Source of the DNA: an uncultured Blautia sp.
GTDB lineage: Bacteria > Bacillota_A > Clostridia > Lachnospirales > Lachnospiraceae
Assembly (NCBI GenBank): GCA_905209435.1
Contig: CAJLTE010000046.1
Coordinates: 1-23,408 of the forward strand
Reading direction: 5' to 3'
DNA length: 23,408 bases
Of this stretch, positions 1-7,580 are shown one piece after another. The position numbers and the translations under genes were made by a program. The notes under the pieces were generated by a model. That model saw nothing but the letters and a program-made list of their open reading frames with translations. It was not told the DNA's origin and ran no database searches. How positions within the stretch are numbered: the stretch's first letter is position 1; each line of letters starts with the position of its first letter.

Positions 1-29
1 TTGGATATTTCCTCAGGTTTTAATTGCAT
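1..29 (-). CDS. atpA: ATP synthase F1 alpha subunit, N-terminal fragment (cut by window edge)
   Basis: Only the first nine codons and two further bases are present, reading MQLKPEEIS. This matches the usual start of the F1 alpha subunit (M-x-L-x-P-E-E-I-S). An AAAAGGATGG ribosome-binding sequence lies just upstream of the ATG at 29. The gene follows atpH by 33 bases in the same direction, which is the standard F-ATPase operon order (delta then alpha). The remainder of the gene, and presumably gamma, beta and epsilon, lie beyond the left edge. The alpha subunit forms the non-catalytic nucleotide-binding part of the F1 hexamer. Confidence 0.8.
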
Positions 30-62
30 GTTTCCATTCCATCCTTTTATATTCTTTTATTT

Positions 63-602
63 TTATACGACCATTTCATTCAGTTTCTTGGAAATACCGG
101 AAATACGGCTCTGTACAGTACCGTCGAGCTGCACGCCCTCCAGTTCCACGCGAAGTCCGCCAAGTACGGATGCATCGGTCTTCTGGACCAGATACACTTT
201 CTTTCCGCTTATCTTCTCAAGCTTCGCTTTCAGAGCTTCCATCTGAGTTTCACTGAGCTTCACTGCACTTGTTACTACTGCTTCCGCAATTCCATGTGCA
301 CTGTTGTAGCGTCGGATAAACTCTTCGCAGCATCCGGCAAATTCTCTCAGAATCTTACGCTCACACAATAATTTCATAAAATTCACCAGATATCTCTCTG
401 CCTGCTGTCCAAAAGCCTCTTCGATCATCTTGAGTCTCTCTTCTTCAGGGATTGCCGGTTCTCCCAGCAATTTCAGATATTCCGGATTCTCTCGAAAAAT
501 CTGTCTGATCGCGATCATCTGCTCCATGATCTGTCCATCGAGCTTTTCTTCAGCGGCAAGGTCATACAGACTTCCGCCGTAAACTCTGGCAGTTTTTGTC
601 AT
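63..602 (-). CDS. atpH: ATP synthase F1 delta subunit
   Basis: This 179-residue protein is the delta (OSCP-like) subunit, which connects the peripheral stalk to the top of the F1 head on the cytoplasmic side. It has the usual length and composition: a helical N-terminal domain (MTKTARVYGGSLYDLAAEE) and the conserved C-terminal stretch DASVLGGLRVELEGVQLDGTV around residues 144-164, which contains the family's GG-x-R-v-x pattern. Its ATG overlaps the atpF stop codon as ATGA, so the two are translationally coupled. It sits between atpF and atpA, as expected. No anomaly is seen. Confidence 0.95.
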   Translation of the reverse strand: MTKTARVYGGSLYDLAAEEKLDGQIMEQMIAIRQIFRENPEYLKLLGEPAIPEEERLKMIEEAFGQQAERYLVNFMKLLCERKILREFAGCCEEFIRRYNSAHGIAEAVVTSAVKLSETQMEALKAKLEKISGKKVYLVQKTDASVLGGLRVELEGVQLDGTVQSRISGISKKLNEMVV

Positions 603-1102
603 GATGCCTCACCTACATTCTCAATAAACTCATCAATCAGTTTTGCATGATCCTCTTCACTAATTTCGCGCTCGATCACTTTTCCGGCAATCTCAACAGC
701 CATACCGCCGATTTCTCCCTTGATCTCGTTGACTGCCTTACGTTTCTCCTGGGCAATGTCTTTCTCTGCCTTCTCTTTCATGGCAGTTACCTGACTGGAA
801 GCCTCCTTAAGCATCTCTTCACTCTGGATAGCGGCTGTTTTCTGAGCTGTCATCACAATGTCATTTGCCCTATTCTTGGCTTCCTGCATATTCTTTTCAT
901 ATTCTGCCTTCATTGCCTGAGCTTCTTCCTTTGCCTTCACTGCATCCTGGATCTGGGCATCCGCTTTCGCTTTGCGCTTTTCCAGCATCTCATTGATGGG
1001 CTTGAAGAGGAAACGTTTGATCAGATATACCTGAATAAAAAGGTTGCAAATCGTCGCTATAAAATTCCACGGCACAATTCCAACTAATTCCTGTACCTGC
1101 AT
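599..1102 (-). CDS. atpF: ATP synthase Fo b subunit
   Basis: This 167-residue protein is the b subunit of the peripheral stalk. One N-terminal membrane segment (about residues 12-33) is followed by a long charged, alanine-rich coiled coil (about 38-140, with many A/E/K/Q heptads) and a C-terminal region that meets delta. The motif F-K-P-I-N-E-M-L-E-K-R after the membrane helix is characteristic of b subunits. A strong AGGAGG site lies 8 bases before the ATG. Upstream, the 118-base gap to atpE holds a hairpin. The 3' end overlaps atpH by four bases. Confidence 0.95.
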   Translation of the reverse strand: MQVQELVGIVPWNFIATICNLFIQVYLIKRFLFKPINEMLEKRKAKADAQIQDAVKAKEEAQAMKAEYEKNMQEAKNRANDIVMTAQKTAAIQSEEMLKEASSQVTAMKEKAEKDIAQEKRKAVNEIKGEIGGMAVEIAGKVIEREISEEDHAKLIDEFIENVGEAS

Positions 1103-1122
1103 GTTTGTAACCTCCTGTCTAT

Positions 1123-1168
1123 ACTTATGTGGATCATTCTACGGCTGCCGCCGGGATCATCCACAAGT
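1123..1168 (-). other. atpE-atpF intercistronic hairpin
   Basis: Minus-strand arms at 1155-1168 and 1123-1135 (ACTT..GTGGAT against GATCCAC..AAGT) pair with small bulges around a roughly 19-base G/C-rich loop. It lies between the atpE stop and the atpF ribosome-binding site. There is no U-run, so it is unlikely to terminate. A role in mRNA processing or in setting the c:b expression ratio is inference. Confidence 0.4.
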
Positions 1169-1220
1169 TCCATATCGATGCCGCTTAATCTTTGATGTCC
1201 GGCATCTTAGCTGTTTTTTG

Positions 1221-1677
<457 letters not shown>

Positions 1678-2436
1678 CTACTCTTCTGCTGCGTTTGCAA
1701 TATACATTACTGTCAGCATACAGAAAATAAACGCCTGCATAATTCCTGAGAACCAGTCAAAATAGACCGAAAGGATTGCAGGTACACCGACATCAAGAAT
1801 CGGTATCTGTGACAGTACATCTCCCACTAAACCAGGGATCAGTCCCAGAAGTGCGGAACTTGCAACTGCCAGTGCTCCATAAATAAGACCATTGATTACT
1901 ACACCGGAAAGGATATTTCCAAAGTGACGACACGCCATACTGACGGGTGTAGCCAGTTCAGAAAGAATATTAAACGGTGTCATAACCGGGATCGGGGTTG
2001 TAAATCCTTTGAGATAGCCGCCGAATCCGCTAGTCTTGATCTTCTGCGCTGTGATCATAATGAAGACCACAACAGCCCATGCTGCCTCAGTTGAAAGGTC
2101 TGCTGTCGGGCTTCGAAGTCCCACAAGACTGATCAGGTTGGAAACCACACTTGTTGCAAAAAGTGCTGCAACAAATGGTATCATGTGTCTGAATTTCTCA
2201 CCCATATTTCCGATTACAAAGCTGTTGGCTTTCTCTACAATAAGCTCTGCCACTGCCTGGCGCTTGGAAATATTCTCTTCTTTCAGATCGTGGGTAAGCC
2301 AGATACATAATCCTGTGATCAGAATCATAACCAGCCAGCTTATCACCATAGTTTCACTGATTCTCAATGGCCCAAGAAAAGGCACATCGATCGGCAATGT
2401 AAAGAATATCCTTGCCCCGGTAATATCCAACTCCAT
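1678..2436 (-). CDS. atpB: ATP synthase Fo a subunit
   Basis: This 252-residue integral membrane protein has 5-6 predicted membrane segments. It forms the ion half-channels at the a/c interface. The signature segment reads S-M-A-C-R-H-F-G-N-I-L-S-G; Arg170 is the invariant arginine that interacts with the c-ring carboxylate. The usual residue after that Arg is Leu (R-L-F-G-N), and here it is His171. The C-terminal helix ends with the typical F-x-x-L-T-x-x-Y-I-A-N-A. An AGGAGGTG site lies upstream of the ATG. It follows the atpI-like gene and precedes atpE. Confidence 0.95.
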   Translation of the reverse strand: MELDITGARIFFTLPIDVPFLGPLRISETMVISWLVMILITGLCIWLTHDLKEENISKRQAVAELIVEKANSFVIGNMGEKFRHMIPFVAALFATSVVSNLISLVGLRSPTADLSTEAAWAVVVFIMITAQKIKTSGFGGYLKGFTTPIPVMTPFNILSELATPVSMACRHFGNILSGVVINGLIYGALAVASSALLGLIPGLVGDVLSQIPILDVGVPAILSVYFDWFSGIMQAFIFCMLTVMYIANAAEE

Positions 2437-2508
2437 ACTCTTTATTCACCTCCTGTCTTTACCGGTACTGTTTTCCGGTTTGATGAAACAGATATTTGTA
2501 ATCTGCTG

Positions 2509-2928
2509 TTACTTCTTAGTATGAAAAATCCCTGCAATTTTAATTCCTGTTCCAGGAAATAAAAGAGGAACAATTCCAGCTACGAAATGAAAGCATGGAG
2601 CAACGATCGCGATGATCACCCAGAGCATCTGAAGCATCATTCTCTGTGAATAACTTGCTTTAATCTTCATTCTTGCAGTATCTTCATCTGTTGCCGCAGC
2701 TGCTTTCTGCACTGCTAATCCCATAAAAAAGAAATTAAGGACTGCCACACATCCTCCAAGCGCCCCGCCGAGAAATACCGTATAATCAAGCGGTACTTTC
2801 TGAGGCATAAAAGCATGCAGCACTCCAAATACAATCCACATTAATATTAGCCCGATGCCTGTGATCATGGCTACTCTCTCTGTTTCCTTCTTTACGGCCG
2901 GCTGAATGTTCTCCATCATACTGCTCAT
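2509..2928 (-). CDS. atpI: ATP synthase subunit I-like membrane protein
   Basis: This is a 139-residue protein with about four hydrophobic segments (roughly residues 20-42, 50-72, 95-115 and 117-131) and a position directly before atpB, as for AtpI. AtpI homologues assist c-ring assembly or stability. I chose the ATG at 2928 (MSSMMENIQ) because AGAAAGGAG sits just upstream; the longer frame, which opens at 2997, has no such site. The segment L-G-G-A-L-G-G-C-V-A-V-L-N-F is glycine-rich, as in ATP-synt_I family members. Sequence identity in this family is low, so the name relies largely on context. Confidence 0.75.
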   Translation of the reverse strand: MSSMMENIQPAVKKETERVAMITGIGLILMWIVFGVLHAFMPQKVPLDYTVFLGGALGGCVAVLNFFFMGLAVQKAAAATDEDTARMKIKASYSQRMMLQMLWVIIAIVAPCFHFVAGIVPLLFPGTGIKIAGIFHTKK

Positions 2929-3093
2929 ATAAATCTCCTTTCTATTTCTACGTATCATTTTACATATTGTTCCACGCATTTCTTCTGTAAAATACATTTC
3001 TCTGAGATCACCTTTTTTTCCTGTTCACTCTTGAGTCCAATAATACATTTATAATTTCTCATCTGCATTTTTTACTATATACATCTGTTCTCG

Positions 3094-3363
3094 TCATACG
3101 TGTCTGTTAAACGATACTTTGTTTTTCTTCTTTCTGTTCTCTTTCTTCTGCTGTCTGTTAATAGAAAGATAAAATTTATATGCCACCGTTGCGGAGCCTC
3201 CAAGCCCAAAGAAAAAACCGGGGATATAGATCCAGCCCCCGACTCCAGTCTTGGAAACAATGAACCAGCAGGCTGCCAGGCACAATAAAGTAGGTGTTAT
3301 GAGAGACAGACCAAGCTGCGATAACATGGTGACATTTCTGATAATCTCTGACCACTGTTTCAT
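3094..3363 (-). CDS. atpZ: AtpZ/ATPase gene-1 family small membrane protein
   Basis: This is an 89-residue protein with two hydrophobic helices (about 15-34 and 42-63). The second contains G-F-F-F-G-L-G-G-S-A-T-V-A-Y-K, the glycine-rich pattern of the AtpZ family. A very basic tail (QQKKENRKKKNK) follows. It is the first gene of the ATP synthase operon, 165 bases before atpI. AtpZ is reported to act with AtpI in ATP synthase assembly or as a Ca2+/Mg2+ transporter. The start at 3363 (MKQWSEII) is favoured by AAAAAAGGAG upstream; a longer in-frame start at 3423 lacks a ribosome-binding site. Confidence 0.65.
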   Translation of the reverse strand: MKQWSEIIRNVTMLSQLGLSLITPTLLCLAACWFIVSKTGVGGWIYIPGFFFGLGGSATVAYKFYLSINRQQKKENRKKKNKVSFNRHV

Positions 3364-3491
3364 CGTCTTCTCCTTTTTTAATCTTGGACGAAGTAAATGA
3401 GAATCTCTCTCATCAGCTCTCATGCCTGCCGATGTCTCAGCAGCTCCGCCACATGCTCAATTCGCCAAATGCAATTGTGTCATCCATCGAA

Positions 3492-3531
3492 TTTATAGTG
3501 AAATTTTATCACATTTCAAGCGCAAATACAA
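3492..3531 (-). promoter_or_regulatory. Candidate promoters of the ATP synthase operon
   Basis: Two overlapping sigma-A-like promoters read leftward. One is TTGAAA (3514-3519), 16-base spacer, TATAAA (3492-3497). The other is TTGTAT (3526-3531), 17-base spacer, TAAAAT (3503-3508). Either gives a leader of about 125 bases before the 3363 start. They are the best promoter matches I found in the 500-base gap upstream of the operon. The rest of that gap (about 3540-3790) is AT-rich with no gene or motif I can name. Confidence 0.55.
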
Positions 3532-3793
3532 TAAAGTTGTGCAAATTATTCAAATTTATTTTTTATTACCAATATTTTTTTGTAATATTTTTATCATACC
3601 TGCCAATTTTATATCACACTGCATAAGCCATGCAAATATTCGTAATTGAAACCGGAAACTTATTTGAAGCAAAATTTCACAAATAAAGCTCTACTTTTAC
3701 CGCCGGAACATCAGAAATATGTTTCTCTCAATCGAAATACAATCTTCTCGGAATATTTTGGTTTCATACAACACTATACATAATGTACTAAAA

Positions 3794-3843
3794 AAACACG
3801 AAAGCAAAAATGCCCTTTTCTGACGTTTTTTGCTTTCGTGTTT
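3794..3843 (-). terminator. Intrinsic terminator of the sugar-binding lipoprotein gene
   Basis: Perfect 17-bp arms (AAACACGAAAGCAAAAA at 3794-3810 and its complement at 3827-3843) enclose a 16-base loop. On the minus strand the stem runs into a run of T's. It begins about 20 bases after the stop of the lipoprotein gene and insulates the ATP synthase operon from it. Confidence 0.85.
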
Positions 3844-3864
3844 GTTATTCGCATATTATTTTAT

Positions 3865-4974
3865 TTATTCAGTATACAGATAAGCACTCGCATCCGGATC
3901 ATCCAGGCTGTCTGCATCAATCCATGCCGGATTCAGAAGCAGATTTCTCTCAATCGTTACGGACTTCCTTGGAGCTGTCGTTTCCACAGCTGTCCAGATT
4001 GTCTGATATCCCATTGCATACGGCTGCTGAGAAACACATCCGATCTCATCGCCATTTCTGATTGCTTCCTGCTGTTTCGTTGTAGCGTCTACTCCTACCA
4101 GTGCCGGCGCATCTCCTTCATCGCTCTTCTCAAGGTCAAGGTACATTTCTGTTACATCGGCATTTGTACAGAATACTCCATCGAGTCCAGGATATTTCTC
4201 CAGAACTTCCTGCATGGCAGCTTCCATATCATCTACCTGATCTGAATAAATGGTCTCTACTACTTCAATGTCTCCATACTTCTCGATATTATTCATAAAA
4301 CCATCTACGCGGTCCTGAACACTCTTTGTTTTCTGCTGCGCAGAAAATACCGCAACCTTACCCATCTTGCCAAGCGCACTTCCAAGCTGGTAAGCCGCCA
4401 TCTTGCCCACCTGCACATTATCAGTTCCTCTGTACGCTCTTATCAGTTTCTTCTCAGATACATTAGAATCAAATGCAATAACAGGGATTCCATTCTCCTT
4501 AGCTGCCTCGAGCTGTGCCTGGCAGGAATCCATATCACTTGCAGAAATACACAATACATCTGGATTCTCCGCAATAACAGCATCTATGGTATTAATCTGA
4601 CTTTCTACATCTTCTTCATTGTCCGGACCTTCAAAAGTCATTGTGATCTGATCATCTTTCTTAAAGCCATATGCATCATTAATTGCTTTTACAGCTTCTT
4701 CCATACCCTTCTTAACCATTTTCCAGTATTCGCCCTTAACAGACTTGCTTACCACCGCGATCCTGGAACCAGCTTCAATCTTTACGTCAGTATCAATCTC
4801 CGGAATAAGAGGACTTTCATCCTGTTCATCCACTGCTTCTGCTTCTGAATCAGCTTCTTCGATAGCGTCTGCCACTAATGGCTGGATTGTCTCTTCTACT
4901 TCTGCCCTGCTACAACCTGTCAGCATAGTCAGCCCTGTCATCAAACCTATCGCTGCTACCGCCGCTCTTTTCAT
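3865..4974 (-). CDS. Sugar-binding lipoprotein, ribose/galactose (Peripla_BP_4) type
   Basis: This 369-residue solute-binding protein is predicted to be anchored outside the membrane. A signal peptide ends in a lipobox, L-T-G-C, with Cys21 as the lipidation site. Next comes an unusually long, very acidic linker (about 22-65, rich in E/D). The type I periplasmic-binding fold covers about 70-355. Typical elements are R-I-A-V-V-S-K-S near its start, D-V-L-C-I-S-A-S-D, I-P-V-I-A-F-D-S-N near the hinge and G-V-D-A-T-T-K-Q. In family terms it should bind a monosaccharide or an autoinducer-2-like ligand. No ATPase or permease gene lies next to it and it has its own terminator, so it is an orphan. 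It may feed a distant transporter or act as a sensor partner; the ligand is unknown. Confidence 0.85.
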   Translation of the reverse strand: MKRAAVAAIGLMTGLTMLTGCSRAEVEETIQPLVADAIEEADSEAEAVDEQDESPLIPEIDTDVKIEAGSRIAVVSKSVKGEYWKMVKKGMEEAVKAINDAYGFKKDDQITMTFEGPDNEEDVESQINTIDAVIAENPDVLCISASDMDSCQAQLEAAKENGIPVIAFDSNVSEKKLIRAYRGTDNVQVGKMAAYQLGSALGKMGKVAVFSAQQKTKSVQDRVDGFMNNIEKYGDIEVVETIYSDQVDDMEAAMQEVLEKYPGLDGVFCTNADVTEMYLDLEKSDEGDAPALVGVDATTKQQEAIRNGDEIGCVSQQPYAMGYQTIWTAVETTAPRKSVTIERNLLLNPAWIDADSLDDPDASAYLYTE

Positions 4975-5035
4975 TTTGATCTCCTCTTCCTTTCAATGGT
5001 ATAATCAATTAGTTTAATCATTATTGACATATTTC

Positions 5036-5085
5036 GTTACTGTTCACTTTGTTCTCAGCAACGATAATAGGGCGTGGACAGTAAC
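5036..5085. repeat. Intergenic inverted repeat, GTTACTGT(T/C)CAC type
   Basis: GTTACTGTTCAC at 5036-5047 and GTGGACAGTAAC at 5074-5085 form a 12-bp inverted repeat with one mismatch around 26 bases. The interior TTCTCAGCAACG recurs as TTCTCAGTAACG at about 6030-6041. Related fragments occur near 13163-13217 and 17249-17260. It lies about 60 bases upstream of the lipoprotein start. It may be a dispersed intergenic repeat or a shared regulatory site. Confidence 0.5.
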
Positions 5086-5221
5086 CATATTCTTTCTACA
5101 TTATACACATTTTCCGAATTTCGTCCAGAGATTTTGCATATTTTTCACTCTAGTTTCACATATCTGCAGATACGCCGAAATCACTTCCACAAAAAACATT
5201 CAGGTTTTGCAGTTCCAACAA

Positions 5222-5920
5222 CTATCTGATTTTATCCCAATTCTCAAATACACTTCCGACAGGTGTTACCTGAAACTCCATTTTTTTCTTTGTTACCGGA
5301 TGCTGAAATCCCAGCTTTGCAGAACAAAGAGCCAGCGGTTCCTGTCCACTCTGCTGTGGATTATATTTCCTGTCACCTACAAGCGGCATTCCTGCATGTG
5401 TCATCTGCACTCGAATCTGATGATGCCTTCCGGTATCCAGCCATATCTCCATCAGATTTCTTTTCTGCCCCTGCACCTTTTTCGTTTCCAACAGTTCATA
5501 TGACAACACCGCCTTCTTTGCGCCAGGAACTCCTGCTGCTACAACTGCAGAACTATTCGTCCTGTTATCTTTCTTCAACCAGTCCTCCAGAGTATTTTTC
5601 TCTGACTGCACTTCGCCTTCCGTCACCGCCAGATAAATTTTCCTAATCCTTCCTGTCGTCATCTGCCTGTTCAGTTCTGCTGCCGCCTTAGCATTCAGCG
5701 CAAACACCAGAACTCCCTCCACCGGTTGGTCCAGACGGTGAATAATACCCAGATACGGCATTTTTCCAGGTGTTTTCTTTGCAATATAATTCTTCAGCAG
5801 ACTCTCCAGATCCATACTGCCGACCCGTGCATTCTGTACCGCAATCCCCGCCGGTTTATGGCATACCAGGATATCTTTATCTTCATATATAATATAATCT
5901 CTAATATCTTTTATCCACAT
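5222..5920 (-). CDS. RluA-family RNA pseudouridine synthase
   Basis: This is a 232-residue enzyme that isomerises uridine to pseudouridine in rRNA or tRNA. The catalytic motif is H-R-L-D-Q-P-V-E-G (61-69), with Asp64 as nucleophile. Other family marks are L-V-C-H-K-P-A-G-I-A near residues 18-27 (motif I), R-K-I-Y-L-A-V (motif IIa) and G-R-H-H-Q-I-R-V-Q (motif III). There is no N-terminal S4 domain, so it belongs to the short RluA forms; the target base cannot be told. The start at 5920 follows AAAAGGAGAG. A longer frame opening at 5956 would include the promoter -10 region and has no ribosome-binding site. The gene appears to be a single-gene unit. Confidence 0.9.
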   Translation of the reverse strand: MWIKDIRDYIIYEDKDILVCHKPAGIAVQNARVGSMDLESLLKNYIAKKTPGKMPYLGIIHRLDQPVEGVLVFALNAKAAAELNRQMTTGRIRKIYLAVTEGEVQSEKNTLEDWLKKDNRTNSSAVVAAGVPGAKKAVLSYELLETKKVQGQKRNLMEIWLDTGRHHQIRVQMTHAGMPLVGDRKYNPQQSGQEPLALCSAKLGFQHPVTKKKMEFQVTPVGSVFENWDKIR

Positions 5921-5923
5921 AAA

Positions 5924-5973
5924 AAAACTCTCCTTTTCATGGAGAGTATATCTCAAAATTTCATTTCACGCAA
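5924..5973 (-). promoter_or_regulatory. Promoter and Shine-Dalgarno hairpin of the pseudouridine synthase gene
   Basis: TTGCGT (5968-5973), a 17-base spacer and TATACT (5945-5950) form a promoter with predicted start near 5938. Overlapping it, CTCTCC (5941-5946) can pair with GGAGAG (5928-5933), which contains the ribosome-binding site, followed by seven T's before the ATG. This terminator-shaped hairpin could form only in transcripts entering from further upstream, because the local start site lies inside it. That reading is inference. Confidence 0.45.
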
Positions 5974-6130
5974 TAAACGATTCCCTACACCCTGTATACA
6001 AACTAACTTCACATTACGTTTCACTCTATTCTCAGTAACGTTACCAAAGTTCATTCCAGATTACCTGCATCAATGAAATTTTTGTGTGTATGTCTTGACC
6101 CAATATCCGATATTTCATATTTTTGTATAC

Positions 6131-6184
6131 TAAAACGGTCATCACTTTTTACTTTCCTCAATTTCAAAAATGATGACCGTTTTA
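6131..6184 (-). terminator. Terminal hairpin of the AT-rich transcription unit
   Basis: TAAAACGGTCATCA (6131-6144) and TGATGACCGTTTTA (6171-6184) are perfect complements. The stem extends inward by five A-T pairs after a one-base bulge. On the minus strand the helix ends in TTTTA. It could stop transcription from the promoter at 7148-7176 and, in the other direction, anything reading rightward. Confidence 0.55.
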
Positions 6185-7141
6185 ATGTTCTTCGTTATTC
6201 AATTTAATTTTCCTCTTAGTATTCTTTCTATAATAATATTTTATTTACAGATTACTTTTACAGGTTTCCATATTTAATTTTTCTATTATAAATTTCTCTT
6301 CTGATTCCCTGCTCATAATTCATATGTGTTATAAATAATCTGATTCAAATTTCGCATCTGATTATCAGTTATTTCACTCATTGAATTTACTTAGAAAGTT
6401 TTATAGATTTTAAATTATAATTTCACGGATTATAATTTGATGTTATTTGGAAATATCAGATGTACTCTTTTCAACTATGCGTGCTAAGCAATCATAAACT
6501 TAACTTCTTAAATCCATAACTGTTTATTTCTCTTTTCGTACTTTATCATATATCTTTTGAACACAAATGGCAGATGTTCTGACTATTATGTAAAGTATCT
6601 ATAAAAAGTACTTTAATATTTCTCTTTAATATCTCATATTATAAAAATATTTAATATTCTTCTGATGCAAAGCTTCAATCTATATCATCCTCTGTAGATA
6701 TACATTTCAAAATATCGTTCTTACCAACAATTTCTCTGTTACCTGGAACTCTTCTTCCCGGCTAACTATTGAGATAAGGGTTATACTCTTTCGATAAATA
6801 TTTCTTTACACATTTATCAAAATCCTTGTATCAGGTCTGTGACAGATATTCAATATAAGCTATCGCTTCTATATTACCTTAGATACAACTCTTTTCCTTA
6901 CTGAACTGTGCGTATATTTTTTATATAAGGAAAAAACTTCTTCATTTAATTTCTGTATCAGGTCTTTCTTGCAGGAAACGCGATACCCATCACTCTTATA
7001 TTGATGATGTTATAACTTCTTTCCCAACGGAATCACCTAAACCTTTCTCTTATTTTCATCCTTTTCATTGGAACATTTATATATGCTATGAATTGAATGA
7101 ATTTCTTTGATTATTTATTTTGTTTCCTGTTTTCTTTTGAT
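6131..7141 (-). ncRNA. Candidate long structured RNA (about 1 kb), family unknown
   Basis: No intact reading frame fills this AT-rich stretch, yet a near-perfect promoter (7148-7176) drives it leftward and it ends in a 14-bp hairpin (6131-6184). Folding the minus strand by eye gives many local helices. These include UUUUUUCCUUA/UAAGGAAAAGA (6892-6936 region, one U-G pair) and UUUUGAUAAAU/AUUUAUCGAAA (6789-6822, one U-G pair). A 10-bp perfect stem with loop CCGUGAA lies at 6412-6438. GUUAgCCgGGAA/UUCCaGGUAAC (6738-6766) has a bulge and one mismatch. Others are AAUAU-AAGC/GCUU-AUAUU (6852-6875), GUAUC/GAUAC with nested UUUC/GAAA (6955-6986) and UUCC-GUUG-GGAA (7021-7032). The two wobble pairs fit minus-strand transcription. 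Some long helices are expected by chance at this AT content. A decayed protein gene is the main alternative. Confidence 0.4.
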
Positions 7142-7147
7142 GGACTT

Positions 7148-7176
7148 ATAATACCATCCCTCTCATCATTTGTCAA
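7148..7176 (-). promoter_or_regulatory. Strong sigma-A promoter reading into the gene-free AT-rich region
   Basis: TTGACA (7171-7176), an exact 17-base spacer and TATTAT (7148-7153) on the minus strand. This is one of the two best promoters in the window, yet no intact coding frame lies downstream for 1 kb. The flanking sequence at 7177-7280 is extremely AT-rich and resembles an upstream (UP) element. Confidence 0.75.
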
Positions 7177-7360
7177 TACATTTCTGATATTTATTTCATT
7201 ATTTTTATTCTATTTGTATTTTATTTGTATTAATTTCATAATATTTATATTTATTATATAATTTTCAGATTTTTTATCTAATATCTTACTTCCGCAAGCA
7301 CCACGCACTCCTCCATAACCGTAGCACATCTATTCCCATTCTACCGTTGCGAGACCCCAG

Positions 7361-7559
7361 CAGGAAAATAAAATGGTTTCAACCGCATTTGCAGGAACCG
7401 TAGTAACTCTTAGTGCCCAGATATCTGCGTTATCAAAAAAACAAGGCACTGTCTGAGCGGCAGCGAGTTTGCCTTGGTTTTTTGATGCTTTTAGCAGATC
7501 TATGGACACTTAGAATTACTAGTTTCCGAAACCGCGGTTGAAACCATTTTATTTTCCTG
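7361..7559. repeat. 199-nt structured palindromic element, copy 1
   Basis: The sequence folds on itself from end to end. A perfect 26-bp outer helix joins 7361-7386 to 7534-7559. Next is an internal loop, ATTTGCAGGA against TCCGAAACC, then a 27-28-nt imperfect helix containing CTTAG on both sides. A second internal loop is CTGCGTTAT against ATGCTTTTAGCAG, followed by a 14-bp helix with one mismatch. The 23-base apical loop starts ACTGTCTGAGCG and ends AGCGAGTTT. Copy 2 at 15989-16185 has the same loops and helix lengths with different, still complementary helix sequences. The element lies just past the hydratase terminator, between it and the promoter at 7148-7176. No open frame or transposase is inside. 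I cannot name a family. Confidence 0.85.
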
Positions 7560-7580
7560 CGTCCCTCATCAATCAAAAGC

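Noticed and set aside
3364..3423. A 20-residue N-terminal extension of the AtpZ-like protein.
   Set aside because: The internal ATG at 3363 has AAAAAAGGAG upstream and gives the expected family length.
6450..7036. Decayed protein gene on the minus strand: from a GTG at 7036 a frame gives protein-like segments (for example KKDLIQKLNEEVF and KCVKKYLSKEYNPYLN) broken by several stops and one frameshift.
   Set aside because: Stop-free runs of 20-40 codons are not rare at this base composition, and I cannot match the segments to a known family. The hairpins and wobble pairs fit an RNA at least as well. It stays the main alternative to the RNA reading.
7361..7559. Considered whether the palindrome is an integron attC site, a retron msd region or a simple rho-independent terminator.
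   Set aside because: It is longer than usual attC sites and no integrase is present. There is no reverse transcriptase for a retron. Multiple conserved internal loops and a nearly 200-nt length do not fit a terminator. MITE-like ends cannot be excluded.
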